The notes: generated from the letters alone by a model not told the origin. DNA of 64,000 bases from Gammaproteobacteria bacterium 45_16_T64 (GCA_002162955.1 MABD01000018.1:270902-334901); one strand, 5' to 3'. Positions 28,368 to 37,235 are shown, counted from the first letter of the stretch. Translations and numbers: made by a program.

Positions 28368-28407
28368 AAAACCTAAGGTGACCAAGTACACGGTCACCTT
28401 AGGTTTT
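28368..28407. terminator. Bidirectional terminator overlapping a stop codon
   Basis: Perfect 16-bp inverted repeat (aaaacctaaggtgacc at 28368-28383; ggtcaccttaggtttt at 28392-28407) with an 8-base loop. The T-run and A-run flanks suit Rho-independent termination in both directions. The stop codon of the convergent 611-residue gene (28399-28401) lies inside the right arm. Confidence 0.9.
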
Positions 28408-30234
28408 TAGCAACCGCCATTGCACGCCAAACTGATGGATCATTTCACGCAAGGGCGATTCTAGTATTTCATCTACATGCCAAATATTCTTTTGGCGATC
28501 CTCCTCAAAAAAACATGCGATTGCGAGTGTCACAAAATCCAACGATTGCTCAGGGAAATGACATGTCCTATCACTCACGTCTACACTCTCCTCTGCCCCC
28601 TCCTCGCTAACATTTTCAGTCCTGCCAACATCCTCACCAAAGCGTTTATAGTGATGTAATGAACAGAAGATCGAACACAAGTTGATTTGCATCATCTCAT
28701 ATAGACTTAGCACGTCATGCGTATTATCACTGTGTAAAGCAGACGTTTCGCTATTCTCCGTCGACAGCAGTTGACGGTAGTGCACAGCTATATGTTGAAC
28801 AATTGCTTCCAATACCCGATGAGATTCACTATCCGAATATCCACACTGCAATAACTCATTCACTAGCGACATATACTGTACGGTTCCCTTCGCTAACGAC
28901 AGATAAGGGCTTGCAAGACTATCAATATGCTTTGCCGCATCACTAAAGGTTAGATCCAGGCGCACGATATGACTTGCCAATACCGATGACGAGGGAAATT
29001 CAAGCCCATTACTTTCTGCAATTGGTGCAAATTTATATTCAGCCATATCTGCCGTCAGCTCGGCAACACAGGCATTTAACGCGACAGTTACACGACCACG
29101 AATATCCCGCCGAATCCACTGATCCATTGCGGTATAATCAATCGCTAGGCCATCATTTGAATCACGGCTTATCGCCGCCCCAAGGCAGTCATTGGGGGCT
29201 TCGCTATAAATAGAGGGTTTCAAGATCGACAACGGCTGACGAAACTTTCCCATTTTGATATATAGCCACTCAAAATCACACAAGGTTTCTTGCCACGCAT
29301 GCCCCCATGCATCATGAATAAGAAACTTCTCAATTTCTTGTGACGCCATCAGTAACAACATAGAGCCCAATGTCTCAATCACAATATGCTGGGATACATT
29401 GCGATACATCTCACCTTGCTGTTGTATATAAACGGTGAGTTCCTCTATTAGCGTTACATCTAGGGCCTTTCTATTAAATACGCCAACCGATGGAAAATAC
29501 ACTCGCTCCGTTGCACTTTCTAATGCTAACCCCTGCAGGAAACGACTAAAGTTCTCATTATGCTGGGGCAGCCATCGATACTTTGCTGCATCGATGAGTC
29601 CATCGTTATCATAAGGTACACAGAAAAAGAGCTGAGCATCCGTGATTATCACATCCACCAAATTCGGCGGTATATCAATATCACCGTACATTTGCTGAAA
29701 CAGCCCCAAATGATCGGACGTTGATTGCAGGCGCTCACTAAGGTAACCAGCGATAAGCCGTTTGATTTGGCAATTGCTTGTTTGTGCAGCGACCTCTCCC
29801 CGTACATCACGAATCATTCGCTCAGGAATACCCATGCCTTCTAAGACTTGATCAACCAGCGGCCATTCGCATTCCTCTAAGACCAGGTCGACAGCATACA
29901 GTTTATGGGTTTCACATCCGAGAGAGTCATAATGCGACCTCCCAGAGGAATAAGGTAGTTGTAGCCAGAGGTATATGGACTTAACAAAGCTACGAACAAA
30001 ATATTCAGAGTTACTCTGTAGATAGTCAGGAAGCGCTCCCAACAGCAATGCCTTGTTCGCAAGAATATGCTTGGCATAGGACTCAGCTTCCAGGGCTAGC
30101 GCCGATACATCGCCGCCCGCTTTGCCTTGCCGATAAAGCTGACTAATCTTATCAGCAGCGGCCAATACCTGCTGGTATTGGCCGCGCTTAATGGGTTCAA
30201 AAAGGGATAAATCTGTTAGATCAGTACTGGACAC
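28399..30234 (-). CDS. Unrecognised 611-residue protein, last gene of the TelA operon
   Basis: I do not recognise the family. No signal peptide or transmembrane segment is visible, so it is predicted cytoplasmic, and it is largely helical. Local features are 'HYDSLGCETHKLYAVDLVLE', a Cys-containing mid-region, and a C-terminal acidic insert ('ENVSEEGAEESVDVSD'). The GTG start lies 18 bases after the TelA stop, so it belongs to the same operon. Gene order implies that it works with TelA and the XpaC-like protein on the cytoplasmic side of an envelope-spanning complex (inference). It ends inside a strong bidirectional terminator, which marks the operon end. Confidence 0.8.
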   Translation of the reverse strand: MSSTDLTDLSLFEPIKRGQYQQVLAAADKISQLYRQGKAGGDVSALALEAESYAKHILANKALLLGALPDYLQSNSEYFVRSFVKSIYLWLQLPYSSGRSHYDSLGCETHKLYAVDLVLEECEWPLVDQVLEGMGIPERMIRDVRGEVAAQTSNCQIKRLIAGYLSERLQSTSDHLGLFQQMYGDIDIPPNLVDVIITDAQLFFCVPYDNDGLIDAAKYRWLPQHNENFSRFLQGLALESATERVYFPSVGVFNRKALDVTLIEELTVYIQQQGEMYRNVSQHIVIETLGSMLLLMASQEIEKFLIHDAWGHAWQETLCDFEWLYIKMGKFRQPLSILKPSIYSEAPNDCLGAAISRDSNDGLAIDYTAMDQWIRRDIRGRVTVALNACVAELTADMAEYKFAPIAESNGLEFPSSSVLASHIVRLDLTFSDAAKHIDSLASPYLSLAKGTVQYMSLVNELLQCGYSDSESHRVLEAIVQHIAVHYRQLLSTENSETSALHSDNTHDVLSLYEMMQINLCSIFCSLHHYKRFGEDVGRTENVSEEGAEESVDVSDRTCHFPEQSLDFVTLAIACFFEEDRQKNIWHVDEILESPLREMIHQFGVQWRLLKT

Positions 30235-30252
30235 AAGCTTACCCCATTGCGC

Positions 30253-31416
30253 TTATAATATTTCGATTTCTAAGGAAGAAGCCACTTCTTTGGCTTTTTC
30301 GATATCTTGAACCTTCTTCTCGGCGGCTTCCGTCAAGCTATCAAGTTCAATGATGTTTTGTGCCATTGTTGGCAATGCTTGTTGACGGAACTCGGAGATA
30401 TCATCCATGGCTGAATTGATATCTGCAAAGGCTTGTTTGAGTACGTCCATATCCAACATCGTCTCACTGGCCTGCTTATGAATATCAGCACCTTGAGTCT
30501 TAAGTTTTTCAGCCGTGCTGGCAATAAGACTATTGGTGGTTTCATTTACCGCGTTGATTTTTTCAAGCACTATTTTTTGATTTGCTAATGCCAACGATAA
30601 TGTTACAGCCACCTGTAAAGCCTGTACAGTAACGGATGCAGCTCGATTCACACCTCGAATCAATTCCTTATTATTCCGGATGACAATCTCAACCGTCAAA
30701 ATACCCTGTTGATTCACTGCAAGCAATTGCTGTAAATCTTGAATGCGCTGACGTAATGGAAATAATAATTCATCAGCAACAAATTTGTATAACGGATCAT
30801 CTTTAGTTAATTCCGTTTCAAGCTTCTCGCTCAAACTCTTATCAATCAACTGCCCTAATTTGATACCTTCTTGCAGCTTAAGGGTCATCGATCGCATGTC
30901 ATTCTGATCGTTCTGCAGCGTGATATTGTCACGCTTAAGTTGCTCACCACCATCCTCCAAAGAGCGTATAATAGCGTCGATTACTGTAGACGCACTTTCA
31001 TATTGGGTAAAATAGGCTTTTAATGGTGTACCGATAAAAGGCAAGAAGCCTAGAGTACGTGTAAGCCATCCCGCTTCGAAGTCAAATTTTCCAGGGTCTA
31101 GCTCTTCTACTTGTATCTTCAGGTCAACCAACGATTTTGCAACGGGGCCACCGTCTTCTCCCTTTTTCGACAACGTCGCGATTGGAGCCTTGAGCATCGC
31201 GCTTTGCTTACCCGCTTCCATCTGAAGCTTGCTACACATACCTTCAATAGAGGTTCGAATGGCACTTTGCGATTCAGGATCCTTCATGTTGACCGCAAGT
31301 AAATTCTTACTGATACTTTCAGCTTGCTTTAATAGTTCAGGGTCAACTTGCTTCTCTTCGCCACCGAGAAGAATTTCCTTTTTAACGCTCTCAACTTCAA
31401 TTGTTTGTAAGCTCAT
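30253..31416 (-). CDS. telA: TelA-family (toxic anion resistance) protein
   Basis: A 387-residue cytoplasmic, mostly alpha-helical TelA/KlaA-family protein. Matching segments are 'IEELDPGKFD'-type 'VEELDPGKFDFEAGWLTRTL', 'LPFIGTPLKAYFTQYESA', 'LQEGIKLGQLIDKSLSEKLE', 'QRIQDLQQLLAVNQQGILTV' and 'NNKELIRGVNRAASVTVQAL'. The family is named for plasmid tellurite resistance and is found in Ter-type stress systems, commonly beside XpaC-like proteins; mechanism is unknown. ATG 31416 is preferred to the upstream in-frame start because a purine-rich AGGAA site precedes it. It lies 42 bases after the XpaC-like gene. No TerD, TerC or TerB gene is visible in this window. Confidence 0.92.
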   Translation of the reverse strand: MSLQTIEVESVKKEILLGGEEKQVDPELLKQAESISKNLLAVNMKDPESQSAIRTSIEGMCSKLQMEAGKQSAMLKAPIATLSKKGEDGGPVAKSLVDLKIQVEELDPGKFDFEAGWLTRTLGFLPFIGTPLKAYFTQYESASTVIDAIIRSLEDGGEQLKRDNITLQNDQNDMRSMTLKLQEGIKLGQLIDKSLSEKLETELTKDDPLYKFVADELLFPLRQRIQDLQQLLAVNQQGILTVEIVIRNNKELIRGVNRAASVTVQALQVAVTLSLALANQKIVLEKINAVNETTNSLIASTAEKLKTQGADIHKQASETMLDMDVLKQAFADINSAMDDISEFRQQALPTMAQNIIELDSLTEAAEKKVQDIEKAKEVASSLEIEIL

Positions 31417-31458
31417 ATTACTTTTCCTTTTGTTACATTTCTCAATATTCGATTTCAT

Positions 31459-32265
31459 TTAGACAGAGTAGTCTTGCGCTCTACTCGCCATTTTCTCCAG
31501 TTCACGCATTGCGGTTTCCATATCCACTGTCGCGTGACCTTTGCTTGTTGTGATTTTCGATAACGCCATTGTCGTGCTGTCAATTTTTGTCATTGCACCT
31601 TCATTAAGGCCCAGCAAATCGTCGGTCTCTTCTATCTGCTGCTGAAAAAGTGACAGGCGCTCTTTTAGGGATGCTATCTCAACAGCAAATTTTTGATCTC
31701 TTTCATCCAGTTCCGACAACCTAGATTCCAAGAACTCTTCATCAATCGCTTTGACACTTTCAAGCCGATCTACGATGGACTGTAGATTGTCCAACGCCGA
31801 AAGATACACCTGCTCTGAGATGCAAAGGTAACGCTCATAGGTCAACTCACCCTGCTGCAATTTATTACCCAGTACTTTCTGGAGCAGTGCGAATTTTTCT
31901 TCTAAACGGCCAAGCTGCGACAATCCTCGCTCCGACTCAACCTCATTCAACCCCTGCTTCAGTCGTTCTAAGCGGCGCTCTCGCTCTCTCACTATTTCCG
32001 CATGAATCTTTCGAATATAGACATTCCTAAAAAAATCCTTACGAAAAAAATAGTTTGTCGCTAACGTACCCAAACCCACCGTCGCTCCGACACCAGCAAT
32101 CGCAAGCAAAGGAACACTCGCCCCCAGTATCCCGACGGCTAACCCGCCAAGAACACCAACTGCACTGGGATAAAGCACCAACGGATGCTGAATACTATCG
32201 CGCCGTACCGCTTGATGAATCGCGGATTCTGAATATGACGCTTGTCGTTTTTTTCCTGCATCCAT
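31459..32265 (-). CDS. XpaC-like membrane hairpin/coiled-coil protein
   Basis: A 268-residue protein with two closely spaced hydrophobic helices (about 31-52 and 53-73) forming a short hairpin in the inner membrane. A long, charged coiled coil follows (about 80-260; 'ERERRLERLKQGLNEVESER', 'RLEEKFALLQKVLGNKLQ'). XpaC proteins, the usual TelA neighbours (annotated 'bromo-chloroindolyl phosphate hydrolysis'), have the same hairpin-plus-helical layout. The sequence itself is too diverged for me to be sure, so the assignment rests on architecture and the adjacent telA gene. It probably anchors TelA at the membrane (inference). Confidence 0.65.
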   Translation of the reverse strand: MDAGKKRQASYSESAIHQAVRRDSIQHPLVLYPSAVGVLGGLAVGILGASVPLLAIAGVGATVGLGTLATNYFFRKDFFRNVYIRKIHAEIVRERERRLERLKQGLNEVESERGLSQLGRLEEKFALLQKVLGNKLQQGELTYERYLCISEQVYLSALDNLQSIVDRLESVKAIDEEFLESRLSELDERDQKFAVEIASLKERLSLFQQQIEETDDLLGLNEGAMTKIDSTTMALSKITTSKGHATVDMETAMRELEKMASRAQDYSV

Positions 32266-32328
32266 TAGGTAATAATCTTATGTGTCAGTAAATGAGTAAA
32301 ACGAAAAAACCACCACTATAACCAGGCT

Positions 32329-33891
32329 CTACAGTTCTTCTGCAACTAAGGATAGTTCCACACGTGGTAGCCGGTAATTAAGCGATCGACTGCTTTCACC
32401 GGGCATCTTCGGCAATGGTCTTTCTGCTCCGTAACCTACCGCTCGAAGCCGATGCTTATCAATGCCATACGTTGCGACAAAATATTCTGCAACAGACACC
32501 GCTCGAGATTGAGACAGTGCTTTATTTGCATCAGCATCACCCCGCAACCCTGTATGACCACCCACCACAAGCCTAAAGTTCGGATAGTGGGACATTTGCT
32601 TTGCTGCTTTATCGAGCTCTACTCGACTATCATCGTCCAGCACAGATGTACCACTCTGAAAATTAAGCAATCGATTTCGTAACGTGCCAACCTCTCGCGT
32701 TTGCAACCATGCATCTTCCGACAGTTTTGGAAAACTCTTAGTTAAAGAGTTTGCAAGGGGTTGGTCGGTAGTCTTCCCGAACCCTTGAGAGCTACCCGTG
32801 CGAAATAAACTCTCAACAACCTCTCGCTGGGTCAAACGGTAAGGGTTATTATCAGGTAACGGTGATGCAGAAAAATCGCCAGCTTCCAACAAGATATCCA
32901 AGGTCGCATCAATTGACTCCACTAACCCTTCCTGTGTATCAATGCCGTCCATTTTCACACCAAACCACGCTAGCGCATTTTCACTAAGCGTCGCCCAATG
33001 AACACCTTTCAACACCTTCTTTGCCGCGTCTTTGCTAATAGAATCTCGCTGCGCCAACAAACTCACCAAAGCATCTGGGTCTTGCTTATAAGACTTAAGA
33101 GTTCGGAAATAGTTATACAATAAATCCGATACAACACTCTTGTTCTCTTGATAGTAATCTCGGTTCACCAGCAAAATATCCACCACAAGATTATGGGTAT
33201 CTTCAGTACCCAACACTTTTTGAATATTAGGGTTAGTAAGCGCCTTAGAAACGTCCGGCTCCCATAGCACTGCAGCATCAACTTTTTTATCAAGTAATTG
33301 CGCCAGTGCATCCGTTGAGCCATCAGTTTCGATCCGCCAAGCTCCTTTTTTATCGCTAAAGTGAGCAACATCAAAGTGTGAAGCAATCGCTTTCAAAAGG
33401 TGTTCGCTGGGCGAATTAGCGGTAAATCCTACTTTCAGTAGATTATTGGCTTTAAAGTTATCAATGGTCGTCGCACTGTCTTTCCAAGCAACCAGAGCAT
33501 CTCCGCCTTTGGATTCATCAATAACTGCGACAATTGCACCCGGGTAATTCACTTTATCGCCATTCAATAGATAGGAATCAACCGTTGCCACTGCAAAATC
33601 GATTTTTCGCTTTTGCAGTTGCTTCATTCGCCCCGCGTAGTCAGCCTGGTCATCGATACAGTCCAATAAATATCCAGACTGACGCATTCGTTTTTTCATT
33701 TCACCGGAACATAGGGGTAAATATCCCACCCAATTATCGACGCCAATACGAATTTTCCCTTTAATATCTTTGGCGTCCGATGTACTCAGTTGAGTCAGGT
33801 CAACTTTCTCAACCAACACCGTTTTATAGGCGACCAAGCCAATGGCACCTACAAAGATCAGCAATAAGACAATTTTAACGTGTGTATTCAC
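32329..33891 (-). CDS. Membrane-anchored binding-protein/OmpA fusion (second copy)
   Basis: A 520-residue protein with an N-terminal membrane anchor (about 6-24) without a lipobox or clear cleavage site, so the rest faces the periplasm. Residues about 45-340 form an NMT1/SsuA/TauA-type periplasmic binding domain ('IRIGVDNWVGYLPLCSGEMK', 'DFAVATVDSYLLNG', 'KVDAAVLWEPDVSKAL'). The C-terminal 120 residues are an OmpA-like peptidoglycan-binding domain ('VVGGHTGLRGDADANKALSQ', 'SRAVSVAEYF', 'RAVGYGAERPL'). There is no permease or ATPase nearby, so it is probably a sensor or adaptor that ties ligand binding to the cell wall rather than a transporter. It is co-directional and close to its neighbours (14 bases after the vWA gene, 63 before the XpaC-like gene). 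Confidence 0.87.
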   Translation of the reverse strand: MNTHVKIVLLLIFVGAIGLVAYKTVLVEKVDLTQLSTSDAKDIKGKIRIGVDNWVGYLPLCSGEMKKRMRQSGYLLDCIDDQADYAGRMKQLQKRKIDFAVATVDSYLLNGDKVNYPGAIVAVIDESKGGDALVAWKDSATTIDNFKANNLLKVGFTANSPSEHLLKAIASHFDVAHFSDKKGAWRIETDGSTDALAQLLDKKVDAAVLWEPDVSKALTNPNIQKVLGTEDTHNLVVDILLVNRDYYQENKSVVSDLLYNYFRTLKSYKQDPDALVSLLAQRDSISKDAAKKVLKGVHWATLSENALAWFGVKMDGIDTQEGLVESIDATLDILLEAGDFSASPLPDNNPYRLTQREVVESLFRTGSSQGFGKTTDQPLANSLTKSFPKLSEDAWLQTREVGTLRNRLLNFQSGTSVLDDDSRVELDKAAKQMSHYPNFRLVVGGHTGLRGDADANKALSQSRAVSVAEYFVATYGIDKHRLRAVGYGAERPLPKMPGESSRSLNYRLPRVELSLVAEEL

Positions 33892-33905
33892 CCAACATTC
33901 CTTGT

Positions 33906-34700
33906 TTAGTTAAACTCGTTAATACCAAATGCATCCAGCTCAGCCAGTACGTTTTCCAGCCCCGCTTTGAGTGCCTCGGGATTATCTGCAGACTTGTAAT
34001 AGGTTTTGCCCGGCTGATTAAGCGAATGACGCTGATCAATGCAAAATCCAATGGTATGTAATATTACTGGCGAGTCTTGATAGATTTCATCCACCATATG
34101 CGTGGGATTCTCACCTACTGACGCGTCGCCGTCCGTGACAACCACCAAGTGATATTCGCCGTAACCTAGCTGTTTTTTGCCCTGCTCGGTCAATTTTTTA
34201 AACGCTTTATTCAATGCGGTTTTTAGCGGCGTACTGGATGTTGCAGTAACACGATTAACCTCATCAATAAACGCCGGCCGATTTTGTTGGCCCAATGGTA
34301 AGCGTTCATTAATTCCACGCTGGTCAAATGCCAACATACCAAGATTTGCGGTTGCTGGTATTGCACCTGAGAATGCCGCCAGCGCCTGCTTTGCCACTTC
34401 CATCTTAGTGCTGTTACCGGCACATTTTCGGCTCTCCATACTGCCTGAACCATCAAGAATAACGTAGTAGTTCACCGCCAAAGCATCATCAGCTAATTCT
34501 ATTGGCTCTGACTCACTCACGTCAGGCCACGTATAATCCACCAACTTAGCAGGTGCCGCAGGTATTACCGGCATGGCCTCTTGCGTTGTAGGAAGCGACC
34601 GAGACACGCTTTGTGAGTCGGTCGAATTACTATTGTCTTTACACCCACTGGCCCCTAGCATTGCTGCTACGGACAGTAATATCGATATTTTTTTCATCAT
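33906..34700 (-). CDS. von Willebrand factor A domain lipoprotein
   Basis: A 264-residue lipoprotein: signal peptide with lipobox GASGC (Cys20), a Pro/Ser-rich linker to about 60, then a vWA domain (about 75-255). The metal-ion-dependent adhesion site is complete: DGSGS at 83-87, Thr157 in 'SSTPL', and Asp190 in 'VVTDGD'. Such domains bind protein partners through a divalent cation. It sits between two binding-protein/OmpA fusions, so it may bridge them in the periplasm (inference). Two Cys pairs could form disulfides ('RKCAG', 'GFCID'). The two consecutive ATG codons are both usable; GGAG precedes them. Confidence 0.9.
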   Translation of the reverse strand: MMKKISILLSVAAMLGASGCKDNSNSTDSQSVSRSLPTTQEAMPVIPAAPAKLVDYTWPDVSESEPIELADDALAVNYYVILDGSGSMESRKCAGNSTKMEVAKQALAAFSGAIPATANLGMLAFDQRGINERLPLGQQNRPAFIDEVNRVTATSSTPLKTALNKAFKKLTEQGKKQLGYGEYHLVVVTDGDASVGENPTHMVDEIYQDSPVILHTIGFCIDQRHSLNQPGKTYYKSADNPEALKAGLENVLAELDAFGINEFN

Positions 34701-34723
34701 AACACTCCAGTAGTTAAATCCTT

Positions 34724-36457
34724 TTATAACGGTGAAAACACAGAGGATTCAGCCTCTACTTGGATGATACGAAACACAACACGCATATTGCTGCGCCACT
34801 CTTGTTCAGTTTTTGGTGCACAAGGATCGCTACCACAGATGCCAGTATTCGGCTGACTGATCCCTTGACCCACTACCGCAAACTGACCGGCATCTAATTT
34901 CACCTTGACACTATCGCCATACTCTATGAGTTTGCTTCGAACCGCGTTAGCACGCGTAAGGCTCAGATTTTTCGCTGACTGCTTAATTCGCTTAAGCACA
35001 ACACCGCTTTCTCCATTTTTCTTTTTCTTTAAATACCCCATAGGATCGCTGTGCCCTTCAATGGTAATCAATGCTCCGCCGTAAGTACTAGCCAGATTAA
35101 TTACATTGTTAAAAGAGTCCGCATAAAGATCCGTTGAGAAACTATTTTGATTGGGCTGAAAGAAAACCTCAAAGGTAAATAGCGTGCCATCATCTAAGGT
35201 TCCCTGTTGCTGCTTACGTGCAACCACCGCACTGACTTTCGCACTGTCGAAGCGAGAGGCTGTACTGGCCTTTGTGTTTAACAATCCAGCCTGTAGTCTT
35301 CCGTAATCCCAATTGGCATGTTCCAACGCAATGACTCCATTGAGCAAACCTAAAGACTTAAATTGCTGTTGAATATCTTGGCTCAATCGCGCCATATTTC
35401 TTGGGTAATTAGGATTCGTAAAGAATTTGACGTTTTCAGGGTAACCTGCAAACTCCATATCGGCATACAACCCTTCGCTATCAGCAATGGCTGTTTCAGA
35501 ATCCAACAAGAATTTACCTGCCGCTTTTAACAGCGATTTCCGAGGCTTTCCACTGGATTTCATAATACCTTGCACCTGCTCTTGTGCTTTAAATAGCGCA
35601 TGCACAAGCTTCTCTACCTCAGCGCGATTACTCTGAAAGTAATCCGATCTCACCGCATAAATATCCGCGATAATACGGTTTGCCGTTTTAGTAGAGAGCA
35701 TAATTTTTGCACCCTTAATCGAATCTTCGGCACCAGTGCCTATCGTACCATTGGAGGTTAACGCCAATGCATCGGGAATAATCATCAATGCAGCATCGAT
35801 ATTTGACTCATACAGTGCTGTCATCGGAGTATTATCGGTGCCCGTCAAATCAGGCAACCACTTCACTTTAATATCCTGCATGCTCAACCCAGAATCACTC
35901 AGGATCTTGGTAAGGTAATCCACATGAGGTCCATAGGCTTGCAACGCAACAGTTTTACCCTTGAGGTCACGCGCACTATTAATACCTGGCTTCACCACAA
36001 GTGCATCACCACCCGCTGACCACGTCAGCTGAGAAATAATAACTGGCTTTGTACGCGGGTCTTTTGACAGCACTTCTAAGGCTTGAGCGCACATACCCAA
36101 CGTACATCGCAGGTAAGGTGAATCACCACGCATATAAGATTCAACCTGCTTAACAAAGTTATCTTCACGCACTAATTGAAAATCGAGCCCAGCTTTACCA
36201 AACAGACTATTTGGTGCGGTCTTCAACGCTCCACCATTGGCATGAATGGTGGCAAACTCGGCTCCCCAGGTAATAATGGGCAAACGAGTCTGAGTTGATT
36301 GTTTTACCGAACCAATCGAGGTGTTTATTACTGAGGCCAGGGGTTTGGCGTCGATATAACGCGGGGCTGCCACAGCTGTCGATGCGGCAATCAATGCCAC
36401 TATTGCTGTCACACTGACACATAAAGTCCTATTTAGACGGGTCATCATCCTTTTCAC
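34724..36457 (-). CDS. Secreted binding-protein/OmpA fusion, first gene of the TelA operon
   Basis: A 577-residue protein. The GTG at 36457 is chosen over the ATGs at 36448/36445 because GGAGG lies six bases upstream. The signal peptide is cleaved probably after 'STAVA' (about 30). Residues about 45-360 form a periplasmic binding fold of the NMT1/phosphate-ABC type ('LTWSAGGDALVVKPGINSAR', 'DLKGKTVALQAYGPHVDYL', 'ALYESNIDAALMIIPDA'). The C-terminal 160 residues are an OmpA-like domain ('FFQPNQNSFSTDLYADSF', 'ITIEGHSDPMGYLKKKK', 'LSLTRANAVRSKLIEYGD'). This domain order is seen in proteins called 'phosphate ABC transporter substrate-binding/OmpA family'; no transporter is present here. It heads a six-gene operon ending at 28399. 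Confidence 0.88.
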   Translation of the reverse strand: MKRMMTRLNRTLCVSVTAIVALIAASTAVAAPRYIDAKPLASVINTSIGSVKQSTQTRLPIITWGAEFATIHANGGALKTAPNSLFGKAGLDFQLVREDNFVKQVESYMRGDSPYLRCTLGMCAQALEVLSKDPRTKPVIISQLTWSAGGDALVVKPGINSARDLKGKTVALQAYGPHVDYLTKILSDSGLSMQDIKVKWLPDLTGTDNTPMTALYESNIDAALMIIPDALALTSNGTIGTGAEDSIKGAKIMLSTKTANRIIADIYAVRSDYFQSNRAEVEKLVHALFKAQEQVQGIMKSSGKPRKSLLKAAGKFLLDSETAIADSEGLYADMEFAGYPENVKFFTNPNYPRNMARLSQDIQQQFKSLGLLNGVIALEHANWDYGRLQAGLLNTKASTASRFDSAKVSAVVARKQQQGTLDDGTLFTFEVFFQPNQNSFSTDLYADSFNNVINLASTYGGALITIEGHSDPMGYLKKKKNGESGVVLKRIKQSAKNLSLTRANAVRSKLIEYGDSVKVKLDAGQFAVVGQGISQPNTGICGSDPCAPKTEQEWRSNMRVVFRIIQVEAESSVFSPL

Positions 36458-36755
36458 TTATTACCTCCGATGGTATCGAATCATAGTTATATAGATATGC
36501 TATCGCTTGACTGATTTTCAAGAGCTCGATATTACCACAAGAGAAGGAATAATCTTGTGATCATCACCAAGGTTGTATTTGACTATTTTTCAAACACTTA
36601 CTGATAATTCGATCATTTTTGAGGTTAGGCCCCCCTACAATGGGTGATGTAGCGGGCCTTACTACAATTTATAACAAGAATCACTCTCATTATATTCCGC
36701 ATTTAGCGGTATAATTTACCTCTAATTCGTCCGTGATACGGTTGCCAAGGTTTTC
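36458..36755. promoter_or_regulatory. Divergent promoter region between TelA operon and cytochrome operon
   Basis: Nearly 300 bases, AT-rich. Toward the plus-strand genes there is a TATAAT at 36710-36715, directly preceded by an inverted repeat CCGC-attta-GCGG (36697-36709) that could be an operator. Further upstream, agaatcactctcatta (36678-36693) resembles a degenerate Fur site read on the other strand, but it is too weak to call. On the minus strand only the GGAGG of the binding-protein/OmpA gene is clear. Confidence 0.45.
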
Positions 36756-37235
36756 ATGTCATCGCCACAATTACATCGATCTAGCCTACTCTCGATCAAA
36801 AAGTCCTGGGACAGCTATTTTACTCGACTTGCCTTTAAGAATAGAGCCGCAGAATGGACCGCTATTGCACTATTTTTCAGCGGATTGCTGCTGTGGGACG
36901 TGCTACCTGTGGAATGGATGATTGCGCGCTGGTCATTAATAATACATATCATTGTGGGTATTTTGATTCTCCCCCTAACCACCGGCGTGTTCTGGCTCAG
37001 CCATCGCCAACTCATGCTCAAGAGCCAGAAACCACGATTACGACAAACCGGACGGGCTCTCGATTTTATCCTGGGTGGATGTTTTATCTCTGGGCTAGTT
37101 TTGACTTTTTTGGGAGATACCGGCAATCTGCCCGCAAGCCTGACAAGTGACGCGCACTTAATCAGTGGCCTGATAATGGGCCCAACGATGCTCATTCACG
37201 CATGGCGATACTCTGTACTGCGCTTTCGCCATTGA
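36756..37235 (+). CDS. Four-helix membrane protein, possibly b-type haem
   Basis: A 159-residue integral membrane protein with about four helices ('AIALFFSGLLLWDVLPV', 'WSLIIHIIVGILILPLTTGV', 'ILGGCFISGLVLTFLG', 'LISGLIMGPTMLIHAWRY'). His residues in or next to helices 2, 3 and 4 ('IIHIIVG', 'WLSHRQL', 'DAHLISG', 'LIHAWRY') are placed as in small cytochrome-b-like proteins, so haem binding and quinone-linked electron transfer are possible (inference). It lies 38 bases before a hexahaem cytochrome gene on the same strand, which fits an electron donor to the periplasm. The family name is not certain. Confidence 0.7.
   Translation: MSSPQLHRSSLLSIKKSWDSYFTRLAFKNRAAEWTAIALFFSGLLLWDVLPVEWMIARWSLIIHIIVGILILPLTTGVFWLSHRQLMLKSQKPRLRQTGRALDFILGGCFISGLVLTFLGDTGNLPASLTSDAHLISGLIMGPTMLIHAWRYSVLRFRH

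Noticed and set aside
36678..36693. Fur-like site upstream of the four-helix/cytochrome operon
   Set aside because: About five mismatches in 14 positions; too weak to annotate as a separate operator.
36815..37195. 126-residue minus-strand open frame opposite the four-helix membrane protein
   Set aside because: Antisense to a gene with coherent helices; sequence shows no domain or ribosome-binding site.
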